Source: Coriaria nepalensis (lineage: Eukaryota; Streptophyta; Magnoliopsida; Cucurbitales; Coriariaceae). Taken from it: DNA of 64,000 nt. Shown piece after piece: positions 33,955 through 46,139 of this stretch (the first letter of the stretch is position 1; each line of letters begins with the position of its first letter). The notes beneath the pieces are model-generated. The model was not told the DNA's origin and ran no database searches. It saw only the letters and a program-made list of their open reading frames with translations. The stretch spans positions 3,789,501 to 3,853,500 of the forward strand of contig CP114489.1 in the NCBI GenBank assembly GCA_027186245.1, given 5' to 3'. Made by a program: the position numbers and the translations under genes.

Positions 33955-36900
33955 TTCGTTACGTGGGGATGGATATATATGCAGACTGCAGAGGTTAGAT
34001 GGGTGAAATATCAATTAGGTAGGTAACATGAAAAGAGGCCTTGCAATTAGCATTTTATTTACGAAGGAATATTGCAAATATCAAAAGAGGCCTTGAGGTG
34101 GTGGGTCCACAAGTTAGGAAATATTATTACTAAAGTTTTACGGTAGGTAACATGAAGCTTGTTATTGTCGGACGGTTGCCCAAGCGAGCGGGAATAGTGA
34201 TGTTTGTGAACTTGAGTCTTAATCTACTACATGACAAATTCCAAATGAATTTGGCGAGGTCTCTTTTTTTTTTTTTTTTTTGGCCATATCCGGCATTATT
34301 CATGTCTTAAAACGTTTGTTTCTTGTCCATGATCTACTTAGTGTTCAAATTATCTAATAATTATACAAGTTAATGCAAATGATAAATTCATGATCCGTAA
34401 AGTTAATATGTATTATCGTGTTATTATTTATTATCAGTTCAAAATTTTGAAATTAATAATAATTTATTAAGTATAAAAGATCCAAATTCGAGCTGTTACT
34501 TTAATTATTAATTTCACGTATAAAATATTTGATTTTCATTTTATATATTAATAATTGTTATTATTTCTTTTTTTTTTCTTTTTATGGGGGTCAAGGTGTT
34601 GAAATTTCATGGACATGTATAGTGAGGATTGGGTGTAACGGCTCCACCAATCATGGTGTTTGGAAAAGAAGACCGATGGATCTAAAGTCGAAAACAAAAG
34701 GGTAGTGAGAATAGCAACAAATAAAGATCAAAATGGGCAAAACTTGGTTTTTGGAGCGTAATGGGCATATAATTCAGTCATCTCTACACTTACACATGAT
34801 GGCTTAGTCAGTGGCCGTTTTCTCATATAAGAGAAGACAAGGGGAGTAGAAAAAGAAGAAAGAGAGATGATGGATGAGTCCTGGCAAAGGAGCCGAGAGT
34901 GATGGGCTGACCACAAGTGCTGTCGTGGCGAATTCTGAGCCCAAGGGATACAAATAAAGGTCGGCTCCAATTAAGGGCCTCTCTCTGACACCACTGTCCT
35001 AATAGTGACACAACACCACTGGGCCCATCTCTTAATTTTTTTAATGGACTTCTGGGCCCATCTAATTTGCTCACCCCACAAGGGCTTACCACTCTTTCCT
35101 CCACGTTCACGGACCCCACACCCCACAGTAATATTTTCCGACCAATTCTTATTATTACTTTCACCCGCTCTGTTTCCCTCCTTGTCTCATTCTCTGTCTC
35201 TGTATGGATACATCCATTCATATAATGCCCAACTTTACCCTTCTTTTAGTACGAACTAACTGTCAAACTGTTGAATTGGATTATTACTAATGGTGATTAT
35301 GCCATAAATATGTGATAGGATATATAATTAGGGGCACGATTTTAACATTTTACCCGTAAACAGACATGGATCGGGTCACCTTAACACGTCTAGAAATTTC
35401 TACAATTAATCTAAAAACGACACTAAAATCTATGAACGATATCCCTAGTCCCTACTGGCGTTGGCTACTAGCTAGTCTTTTTTTCTCGGAAGAAATTGAA
35501 CTCGAAAGGCCGTCCTCAAATTCCTATACAATAGTCAGACTCTTGTCTGCCATTAAGGCTTTAAAAGCCTTAAACCCAATTAGCATCTTTCGATTAGTTA
35601 ATGAAACATGGGATTAATTATTCAAAGTGAGGCCGTTTGGGTAAATGTGCAATGCAAGGTAAGATTAATTATAAAACGGGCAGCCTGCCTGCCTGCCTGC
35701 CTGGCTGGGCAGATAATTAGCTAAGACAAAGGAACAAATATACATATAAACATTTACGAGGATAATTAAGAATAATTAAGAATGATTTAAGGATAAACCA
35801 CGTGCTTGTAATTACAATTAATTACAGTCTATAGACCTAGCTAGCTACTTGCAACCTACGTAGCTTATCATGTTGTATGTAAATGATCGTCCCTGACGAG
35901 AACCACATGCACCGTCTGGTTTCCGTTATGTCCTTTGTCTCCATCGCCAACTCCCTTTTCAGCTCTTCACCTGATCATCATGAACAAGCTGCAAGCATGA
36001 AGCATTGGCTACTAAGCTCGTCCTTTTTCGATAAGATATTAAGATATTATTAATGGCTTATAAACTAATATGATTCTTATACTAATATCTACAGTTGCCG
36101 CATTAAACCGCACGGCCATGTTCAAATTTGATATGGGTAGTACTTATGTATTATAATACTTTTCTCTGTACGTCCAGACCTAACTCTGCACTTCCATTAA
36201 TTAATTGAAGATGCTGTCATTTCGTCTTGCGACCCTTTTGATCGTTGAAAGGTAGTCACAAATCCCAGCATATCCTTCGTTTCATTGTGTACGGAGCACA
36301 TCTTGACCGGAGGACATGACGCCGGTGCTTGTGGTTGAACTAAATTCTTGCATTAATAGATTTTATATTATCATATATCATATTAATTATATATATATAT
36401 ATATGACCATACATCGAATTCATATTTAATCATTTTTAGAGAGAATAAGCAGAATGTTTAAGCCACACTTCGTGACTTATTATCTTAAATTTATACTAAT
36501 GCGTTTGAAAAATAATGTTGATTTGTAATTTTAAAACTATGTCATCATTGCTATGAGAAATTTAGTTTTATTAATCTAAATAATAATATGTTTTATTCCG
36601 TGTTACCACTAACATTAATTAAATCATCTTACTAATCATGATTTCAAATCAGATCACAGAAATATATACCTCATGGCTCATGCGTTCACACGAAAAGGAG
36701 TTAATGAAGATTGAGATATATTTTTAAGGGTTTGGGTACCTATGGACAATTGTTAGACCCGTTTCAAGTAATGAACATTCAAAGTACAGAAAGAGGTGCG
36801 ATCGTCAGAGGGCGAGGCACAGCTTGTAGCAGAGATCGGAGAATGGAGAAAGAGACGTCGGAGGCCGTCGACATGGAAGGAGAGGTGCGACTTGTAATGG

Positions 36901-38394
36901 AGATAGGAGAATGGAGGAAGAGATGGTGGAGGAAGAGATGGAGGAAGAGATGTTTAATGGGTTAGGGTTAGTAAATTAAAATGAATGTCTAGATCAAATC
37001 TAAAAAGAAGAAATATTTCGGATTAATTATGTTAGATCTTGCCACAAACTGGTATGGTATGGTATGTACCCAATTCTATTTTTAATATATCTCTTGACGA
37101 ATTAAAATATTATTTGGATCAATATAATTTATTAATTTAAATAAAATCTCGATAAATTATTAATTTATTAAAATATTTTTAATCTATTATGATTATTTAA
37201 AATTTAATCAAATTAATATTAATAAGTATAGAAAGAATGTTCGCTATATCTCAATTCTAATAATATAATATTTAAATTCAATTAATGAATAAAAAAAATT
37301 AAAGATAATATCTAAGTTAATATTAATTTTAAAAAATAATTAATAATTAAATTATTAAAAAAAAAAAAGAAATCTTATAAATAAATTCATAAATATTATT
37401 TATTATAAAATTATTATTTTAATATTAATTTAATATTTTAAAAATAAAATATATTTAAAATATTATTTAAACAAAATTACTAATTTATCTAATTCTCCAT
37501 CGTTTAAATATCTTTAAATATATATGTGCGCTGCAAGTCCTGCTGATTTCCCCGATTGGGCAACCAAACCGTGAGCCGTGGCCCAACATAGAGGTGTCGA
37601 AACCTGAATGGTTCGGTCCAGATAAAAATAATAAACTATATAATGGGGTTGGATGTTGTATAAAACATGGGCCTTATGAAAACTGAGATTACGTTATGGG
37701 CCATTACAGAAACCCAATGAAAGGGACACACAATTTGTATCCTCACAGGAGGCCCTATTGATCTGGGTCCTTATAAGATTTGAGTCTACAGTCCATTATA
37801 AATGCCCCTTGCTTATTCTGAAACTTGACTAGAGACCAAAGTGGTCAGCAAAAAACAGCTTCTTAATAGTGTAACTACAACAATTATCTTCATCCTAATT
37901 ATCCCTAATTATCCCTAATTGTATATATATATATACTTAATTATCCCTAATTAAACATTATATATTAAAATAATGGAATAACTACGGTATCAAAGGTCTT
38001 TGTCATGAACCTTCTTGTGATTGCCAAAACGTACCGACATGTTTAATTAATATATATATATACGTGCAATTTTAACTTCACCAATTAGTATAATTGAGTT
38101 TGGCCAAAAAAAAAAAAAATAAAAAAAAAAAAATATATATATATATAAAATTGAGAATTAAACAATCAACGTGACGTACGACAAATTTACATCTCAATGT
38201 AGAAACAGCACATGCATATATATGAAACTGAGACGAAGAGAGGCACACTATTGTTATTAAATTGAACTACTGATTATTTTTAATGAAATAATACAATTCC
38301 GGCTATCCGTTCATGTCATTTGTTTTTTACTTTAGTAGCGTCGGTCATAAATTTATCAAATTTCATCCACGAATAATTAATAAAAGGTGAATCA
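33955..38394. other. 4.4-kb gene-poor spacer
   Basis: Mostly AT-rich. Notable content: a (GCCT)5 run at 35682-35703; a purine-rich stretch at 36830-36955 in which a GGAGA(A/T)(A/T)GGAGAATGGAG-type unit of about 60 bp is duplicated; TA runs near 36389-36404 and 37921-37936; poly(A) at 38106-38133. Short open frames lack domain signatures. No gene called. Confidence 0.45.
35682..35703 (+). repeat. (GCCT)5 tetranucleotide microsatellite
   Basis: Five tandem GCCT units, in a spacer without genes. Confidence 0.75.
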
Positions 38395-39110
38395 ATAGTT
38401 AATTTACTTTTTTGGTATTTATATATTTCAATTTTTTTTATTATTTATAAATTTATCTATTTAAAGTTTCTGAATAATTTTTTAATCTCCGTATAATCTT
38501 AATAAATTTTTTTATTTCATATAATCAGATTTCAAATAACAATGCTAATACCAAAAATTGAACTAAATAAGAAATGAAATCCCCAACTATTGCATGATAA
38601 GAGGCTACCACAATCATTAAAAATTATATTTATTTTTTTCTTTTAAACTTTTCTTCTATCTTTATAAACAAAAAATTAGGGAAAAATAAAAATGAAACCC
38701 GATCAAATTGAATCGAATTTTCGTAAAAAACTCAATCAGATCAATTATATTATTTCTCATGTAGAACTGAATCAGATTGATTTGATTCATCTTCTTTGTT
38801 AAGAAGATGTTCTTGAATCGTAATGTTGAAAAAAAATAAAATCGAAGAAACCTCCCATTAGACTAGACCGACGAGCTTCAAACTAAATCTCCAATGGAGG
38901 TCTAGTTCGAATCTTTTTTTTTTTTTTTCAAGATTTTGGTTTAAGAATAAGAAAGGAACAATTTGATTCGATTGTATGCGAAAAAGTATGAAAATCGATC
39001 CGATCGAATTTTTTACGAATACTCGAATCGATTTAGATATCGAGATAAAAAATAGAATAGTTTCGATTGATTTTTTTTTTTTTCAAAAAATCGAATTAAA
39101 AGGCATATCA
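38395..39110. mobile_element. Non-autonomous long-inverted-repeat element, copy C (right arm short)
   Basis: The left end GTTAATTTACTTTTTTGG matches that of copy B. The centre near 38890-38908 is CTCCAATGGAGGTCT, related to the palindromic centre of copy B. The interior has CGATCAAATTGAATCGAATTTTC and its inverse (GATCGATCCGATCGAATTTT). The right terminus is truncated or unrecognisable. Confidence 0.5.
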
Positions 39111-40118
39111 AAATAGCTAAAAAAAGAAAAAGAAAAAAGGCTAGCTAAATCAAACAATCAGATAAGTCTAGGCTTAATCAAGGTAGCGGTGGAGGACTAT
39201 CCATACAATGCCCGAAGGAATGCTAAAGATTAGTTGGATTGATGAACAATTTGCTTGTTTAAAGGAAGAAAAAAAATAAAATGAATCGAAAATTTTGATT
39301 AATATAAATATATACTTAACCTTTTTCTTCATATTTTATTTTCTTTAATAAAAGTTTAATCATGATCCTATATAAAAATAAAAATAATATTTAAAATTAT
39401 AATGAATTATAAAAACAATTACTCGACTTATAGAAAATGGCCAAATTTTTATATATTTTTTTGGTAATTACTCTATAATTAGTTAAATATATAAATAAAT
39501 AACTTTGGACAGACTTTATAGCCTATTATTCATTGTTGACTCAGATCTAGATAGATTTTACAGAGATTTAGAGAAAACAAGTACCATGTATGAAAATGAT
39601 GATACTTTGAGGACTGTGTAACAGGTCATCACCAGATTTCCATTTGATATATATTTTTCTTTTCCTCTTTCTTACTTTCTTTCTAGCTAGACTTAGAGCT
39701 TTATATAGGCTGTCCTTTCATGGCTTTTCATGTTGGTTTATGAATAGAGTTGAGAGGGAAAAAGGTACTACTAGCTACAGATCTCTAGTACTGCAAATTT
39801 AAAGCTGTGCCCTTTCCGGCACCACCACACCGACGCCCACTGCCTCTCTCCACCACCACCTTCTTTAATTAGATGTCTCTCCATCAGCAATTTAACATCC
39901 TACACAAACAAAAAAAGGAAGGAAAAAAAGAAGAAGAAAGAAATCAAATCAAACTTTTCCCCTTTTTGTCTCAGATTTCTTACAATCCATTTGTCAAAAA
40001 TAGCATGTCTACTACTTTCAGCTTTCTGTGTGTTTAACTTTCTGCTTAATTGTATGGTATTGGGATCTGTTAAAAAGCTATTAGGCAAGCTTATAATAAA
40101 CAGTTCTAGTTTTTATAT
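39111..40118 (+). promoter_or_regulatory. Upstream region and leader of BEL1
   Basis: Presumed promoter and 5' UTR. It contains a short upstream frame starting at ATG 40004 (10 codons, ends TAA) before the BEL1 ATG at 40119, which could reduce translation. No TATA assignment made. Confidence 0.4.
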
Positions 40119-43034
40119 ATGGCCGGTGAACTTTATCATGGCCATGAAGACAAGTCAAGCTTATTCTACACCTGGAGTGTTTCATCGATTGAACATCACC
40201 AAACCCTGTTCAGAAATGATCAGATCCAAGGGTTAATAGACATGCAAGGCTTATTTACGTGGAAAAAAGACAACTTTTTTACAAAGACAGATCCGAATAA
40301 TCTTCAAGCTAATTTTATTACAGCAAGTAATTACGATCATCAGAATCTATCAATGGTTAATGATCATGATCACCATCATAACTGGCAAGAGAGCCGATTC
40401 GTTGACTTCTACGCTTCTTCTTCTTCATCATCATCTTCATCATCATCTTCTTCTTTGAGATCATCTACTGTTCTTCCTCCAAGTCAAGGTCTTTCACTAT
40501 CTCTTTCTTCAACAAACCCTTCCACTAGTACTACTTTTGGATTACAGACCTCCTTTGAACAGGTCAGTGATCAAGTTCTACAAAATCATGAGGATATGAT
40601 CAAGCTCTTTGATCAAGAGCACGAGCAAGAGGATCATTTGAATATTTCACAAGATGGGTACTTGGGAAAATTTGAAAGTCTTCTCCATCAGCAACAAGTT
40701 GAGTTTTATTTACAGGTGAAGAACTGTAAGTACTTAAACGCAGCTCAGGACCTTCTCAACGAGTTCTGTAGCCTCAGTACACAGCCAGATGGTCAAGTAC
40801 AAAACTTGCGTAGTACCAACCTGGAAGAGGAAAATCATCATGACGTGATGTGTACAAGTACTACTACTTCCTCAAGAATATCGAAGCAAACATTCAATTC
40901 CCTTGATTTCATTGAATTGCAGAAGAGAAGAAGATCCAATCTCTATTATCTACTAGAAGAGGTATTATAGTTTCTGCCTTTAATTTTCCTCTATTAATCC
41001 TTCTGGAATGATAAAAAGTTCCAACCTTTAAGAAAAAACTGGGAAAAACAAAATTAGGGTTTGATTTTTCTCATGTAATTTAGCGGATGCTATATGTATG
41101 CATGTAAAAATGATTTTATAATTTTTTTTTTTTAATATTTAGACTGAAAGAAGATACAAGCACTACGGCAACCAAATGAAAGCGACGGTGTCATCGTTTG
41201 AGGCGTTGGCCGGAAACGGGGCGGCGGCAGTGTACTCGGAGTTGGCCTCAAAGGCGATGTCGAGGCGTTTCAGGTGTCTAAAAGATGGGATATTGAGTCA
41301 AATTCAGTCAACAAGAAAGGCAAGGGGAGAAAAAGACCAGATTACCCCTGGCACTACCAATGGCGAGACTCCGAGGCTTAGAGTTCTTGATCTGGCTTTG
41401 AGGCAACAAAAAGCTTTCCAGCAATTTGGTTTGATGGAGAGCCATCCATGGAGGCCTCAACGCGGCCTTCCCGAACGATCTGTTTCCGTTCTCCGAGCTT
41501 GGCTTTTCGAACACTTTCTTCACCCGTACGTAAAATTTCATATCTTTCTAATTTACTGTTTGCTTTCTTATATATATATATTCGTGATTGATTTCCATTT
41601 AATTTTATCTTAGGATAGAGAAAGATGTTTTCTTTTCGTTTCTTTTCTTTTCTTTTCTTTTCTTTCTTTCTTTCTTTCTTTCTTTTGGGTGGGTAGAAGA
41701 AATAGAAATTGATCATCAAGATCTTGATAAATTTGTACTTGTGGTCCAATTCAATTGTTTCTTGTTTTTTAATAAGCAAAAAAAGTAGTATTTTGTAGTT
41801 TCCATCCACTATCAATTAAGTTTGGCCAAAAAAAAAAAATCTTCTATCAATTAAGATTGTCCTACTGTTTTTGTGGTGATAGTTTCAATCATTTTGATTC
41901 TCTTTTACCTGATGTGTTTTTTGTGTCGGTATAGGACCCCATCTCTCTCTAATAAGAAATTATAATTGAGTGTACAAACTGGCTGAATAACCGAACCGCC
42001 AGACCCAAACCCGTCTTTCCAACCGTCTGACATATTCAAACCATGGCTTATAACCGAATTACCTGAAACGAGTTCTGTGTCGGTTTTGACGGTTCGGTTT
42101 TTCGGTTTTCCTACAGGTAACCGATTTATACGATAGTGATCACATATAACATGATAACTTTGTGTTTGCATGAAACATTTTGAAGGTATCCAAGCGATGT
42201 TGATAAACATATATTAGCCCGCCAAACCGGTCTTACAAGAAGCCAGGTACTCCATCTACTTCCCTCAAGCTTATTACATTCTAATTTAGTTTATGCAGTT
42301 AATAATTGATTAACTAAATAAACTGTTATTATCTTAAACGTACACAACAAAAAAGGTGTCAAATTGGTTCATAAATGCAAGGGTGAGGCTGTGGAAGCCG
42401 ATGGTGGAAGAAATGTACATGGAAGAAACAAAAGCTGGAAGAAGACAATATTCCCGACAAAAACAAAAACACAAGCAAAAACAACATCATGGTCATGCCA
42501 TCCTCAGATGAAGTATTTGATCATGAGTTTCGTATAACCCGATTTGATCAAGATCAAAAACCTAGTTATGATCAACTCCAAATTAGGGCCAGCAGCTTAT
42601 ACCAACAAGCGCGCCCAAAGAGTACTACTACGCATCTTGATTTTTCATCATACAATTACAACCATCACCATATTTCGCATGGAATAATTTCAGCTTTTGA
42701 AAATGAAAGTAGCAGTGCTAATCAGATGATCAACTTCGAGTGCAGTGGCAGCAGTGGGGCAGCCCGCGTGTCATTGTCACTCGGTTTACAGGAAGACCAA
42801 CAGCATGGTAAGAATATTATCGATGGGATGAGCTTAGAATTTTCACCGCCTGCTTCGTCGCAAAGTAATTATGTGTTCTTAGGACCAAGATCTGACATGG
42901 ATGATTCATGTACTGAAGCAATTCACGTCGATCACGATCGGTACTCGGTTTTAGACGGGGAGGCACAGAATTTTCCACACAGAAATTTGATGGGGGCTCA
43001 TGATCATCAGTTCCTTCATGACTTGAGAAGATAG
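40119..43034 (+). CDS. BEL1: BEL1-type TALE homeodomain transcription factor, C-terminal part in a shifted frame
   Basis: Exons: 40119-40961, 41143-41525, 42186-42246, and 42356 onward. Features in order: an N-terminal ZIBEL-like [11 protein letters not shown], a poly-Ser run, the SKY box ([19 protein letters not shown]), the BELL domain ([17 protein letters not shown] across to [20 protein letters not shown]), and a TALE homeodomain ([18 protein letters not shown], with PYP loop YPSDVDKH, then [16 protein letters not shown]). As read, exon 4 stops at 42511 (480 aa). The +1 frame from about 42489 to 43034 encodes the expected C-terminus, including the ZIBEL motif RVSLSLGLQ and [20 protein letters not shown], resembling the end of Arabidopsis BEL1. 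One surplus base in the CAAAAAC repeats at 42450-42485 explains the split. BEL1 partners KNOX proteins and acts in ovule integument identity. Confidence 0.88.
41628..41687 (+). repeat. TTTTC/TTTC microsatellite in BEL1 intron 2
   Basis: TTTTC pentamers followed by TTTC tetramers, within the intron between homeodomain exons. Confidence 0.8.
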
Positions 43035-44327
43035 CTTTACCGATTAATGTTTGGTTTACTGAAGATTGTTATTAATTTATATGAACTTAGAGACTTTAGT
43101 TTTAGGGTTAACATGCATAAGTCTTAATCACTATAAGTACTCTTACTCTAGGGTTAAACATGATAGATTACACAGCACAGTCATCCTAGCATTTTGAATT
43201 TAGGAATAAATTGTGATGTGGGCTCATATATGAAGTTGGTTTATAATATTAAGGCCATAAAAAGTTAACATTTTTATTCTTTTTCTGATTTAAAATTATA
43301 CGAATAAATATGAATTAATGATTAAAAAAAAAAGAAGGTAAAGAAGAAATTGTTCCCCTTCTCTCCCTCTAACTTGCTCGTGATCTTCAAATAGGGAAAA
43401 AAAAACGGCAACCAAGCTTCAAGAGTTTAATCTTGATTTTGATCTTCTTCTATCTCTCTTTTCTTCATCAGTTATGAGTTACAGATAATCCACCAAAGTG
43501 ATAAGATCAATATTTTCATGTATTTTATTGAATTAGAAAAAAATTAGAGATTTGCAAAAGGTATAAAGCCCTATTTTATTGATTTATATAATTTGATTGT
43601 ATTAATTTTTAGACACTATTGATGTAAAATTGAGACTATCTTGCTCTTAGATGGACTAATCTTGGCATGCATTTGTTGCACTTCATCTTGAATTTGTTGA
43701 GTGTATGCCATCTATTTGACAAAAGGCTTGTGAGATAGATTTTTTTCAGTTTAAGGGATTCTTGGAAGATAATACCTTTAGTATAATTTTTACTCAATAT
43801 AACCTTGAGGACAGGTGAATTCATTGAGATGGAAATTGATAGGTACTAATTGAATTAGTAGTTAGTTGTTAAGAAAGGTGTTGGTTGTTAATGAAGTTAG
43901 GAGAAGTGAAGTAGTTAAGAAGTTGTTGAAGATTTGTTAAGCTTGTAATTGAAGAGTATAAATCTTGAAGAATATAATCAGATCAGATGTTAATGAATAA
44001 ACAATAAAATTCCCTCTCTCTCTCTCTCAAAAGTTCTTCACTCACTCTCTCTCTCTCTCTAAATCTTCTTTAATTGTTTAACTTATAATTATTTATTATA
44101 CAATTGATTTTGGAATTATAATTATTATATATTTTCAGAATATAAGAAACTATTATTTATTTGATGGGAATATATAACTTTTTAGTTGAATGAGCATGAT
44201 TTGATTTTGGATATTCATGGATATATATATATTATGGTTGACTGAATAGATTTTTTTATGGTTTTGCCAAAAGAATGATGGTTCTATAGGCATAGTGTTA
44301 CAAGTATTTTTTTTTTAATATTTTGAA
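43035..44327. other. BEL1 3' flank with an LTR-like segment
   Basis: 43830-44075 reads like a plant Copia LTR: AGTTAGTTGTTAAG repeats, a TATA-like GTATAAAT, the polyadenylation signal AATAAA, then CT-rich runs. No partner LTR, PBS or PPT was found, so a solo LTR is only a suggestion. The rest is AT-rich spacer. Confidence 0.35.
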
Positions 44328-45320
44328 GTCATTGAGCAATCAAGTGGAGAGATTTGAGATTTTGAAATCTTTGTCCAATTTTCCAGATTTCTCAATGGTT
44401 TCTAATTATAAAGTCATTAAGCAATCGGATGGATAGATTATAGATTTTGAAGTCTTTGTCTAGTTTACTCGATTGTTCAATGACTTTTAATTATTGGGTC
44501 ATTAAGCAATCAAGTGGAGAGGTTAGATATTTTGAAGTCTATGTCTAATTTTTCCGATTGCCTAATGACTCCTAAAGACTTTTAAGTCTCTACCCATTTT
44601 TCCTGCTTGCTCAATGGATCATAATTATGAGCCTAATTATCCAAGGTAATGATTAGAAACTACGTTATAATAGAAATGTCTAACATTTATGATCCAATCA
44701 TAACATATTAAACATTCATGATTCTAATTATAATGTTTAGATATTATGTTATGATAGAAATGACTAACCTTTAGTTCCAATCATGAAATATTGGACCATT
44801 ATGATTTGAAGTCAAATGATTATACATTATGTTATGATATAAAAGTCAAACATTTAGGTCCAATCATGAAATGTTGGACCTTTATGCTTCCAAGTCTAAT
44901 GATTATACATTAGGTTATGAGAGAAATGTCGAACCTTTAGGTTAAATCATAAAAGGTTGAACATTTATGATTTTACTTATAATATTTAGATATTAAGTTA
45001 TGATAGAAATATTTACATTTTAGGTCTAATTATGAAAAGCCGGATTTTATGGTTCCATGTCTAATTTTTAAATATTAATTTATGATAAAAATAACAAACA
45101 TTTAGATCCAATCATAAAAGATTCAAGTTGTATGGTTCAAGCCTATATGTTTGCTCAATGGATATTTGAAGAAGAGCAATGAAGCAATCAGGTGAAATGG
45201 ATAGAGACTCGACTGCTTGATGAATGTTTAAAGATGGGCTATCGATCAATTGGGCAAAGTGGATAGAAACTTCAAAGTCACAGTCCACTTTATCTGATTG
45301 CTCGATAGTTACTTCTAGAA
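44328..45320. repeat. Tandem array of about 84-bp palindromic units downstream of BEL1
   Basis: Two unit types. Type 1 (GTCATT(G/A)AGCAATC...) begins at 44328, 44413 and 44498 (85-bp steps), and each unit closes with an inverted copy such as GATTG(T/C)(T/C)(C/T)AATGAC. Type 2 (GTTATGATAGAAATGTCTAAC...CCAATCATGAAATATTGGACC) begins near 44664, 44749, 44831, 44914, 44998 and 45079 (81-85-bp steps). Type 1-like sequence, including GCTCAATGGATA and CTGATTGCTCGATAG, returns at 45150-45320. Units are diverged but periodicity is clear. Confidence 0.8.
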
Positions 45321-46139
45321 GATAATTTTTGTTAATTCGCAAATGTATGAGAATATTTAATGATTTTATTTGAAGTAGTCATATAAGATCTGTTGGAGAT
45401 GGGTATTAAACGTTTTCCTTCAAAATATTCAAACATAATACTTGAGTATTTTTTATACGGATACAATAATTATATCACAAATTAATAAATTTGTTTAAGA
45501 ATAAATAAATAAAAAGTGAAATTAAAAAACATAAGATCGGAGAATACGTACTAGTCAGTACTAATATGTAAAATTACAATATTACATCCAATGAACTTAA
45601 TCTCGGAAAAATAAATAATTAATTGAATAATCGATTAAATGAGATAAAGTATATTAAAAATGATTAAAAAATTGATGAAAAATGAAATTTAGTACTTGAG
45701 GTTCTAGTTATAAGCTGAGACTGAAATTACTAGTTTAGCCTTTCTTCGTATTCCTTTATTTATGGGCTTCAAGGTGTGGTTTGGTTTGTACTTCATAGTC
45801 TTTAAACTGGGCCGGACTTGACATTGCAGGCTGGGCCTTAGTCGATGAACTTGATACTGGTTTTGAACTTGGGCTGATAGTTAGTCTTTCAATAAACTCG
45901 ACTCGACTTAGCAGTACTCTTAAGACACGCAGCACTCTTTATTATTTTAATCACTAAGAGTCTATATGGGACACGTACGCGCAAAGCACACTCTCATGGA
46001 CCCACCGGATCTATTATATCTGTAAAAGTCGGTAACCAACGACTTTGTTCATTTTGGGGGAAAAAGGGTGAAGAAAACAACCTTCTTCATCTGTTTGACG
46101 ATCTTTGACGATCTTATCATTGTTTACGTCTAGCTCGTT
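45321..46139. other. Spacer between the repeat array and the PPR pseudogene
   Basis: AT-rich to 45720, then a GGGCTT/GGGCCGGAC-containing stretch near 45760-45880 of the kind found in plant spacers. No gene seen. Confidence 0.4.

Noticed and set aside
33574..34026. Frames on both strands over the GA repeat next to the BRH1-like gene
   Set aside because: They are shadows of the RING coding frame joined to microsatellite translation.
34728..35259. Several 80-132-codon frames on both strands
   Set aside because: Mutually overlapping, no domain, no splice structure; treated as spacer.
36711..36965. 84-codon Arg-rich plus-strand frame
   Set aside because: Produced by a duplicated purine-rich repeat; no initiation context or homologue recognised.
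41378..41815. 145-codon minus-strand frame within BEL1
   Set aside because: Antisense to the BELL/homeodomain exon and the TTTTC intron repeat.
43830..44075. Solo LTR
   Set aside because: TATA-like and AATAAA signals are present but no TG...CA ends or flanking duplication could be fixed, so it is only noted as LTR-like.
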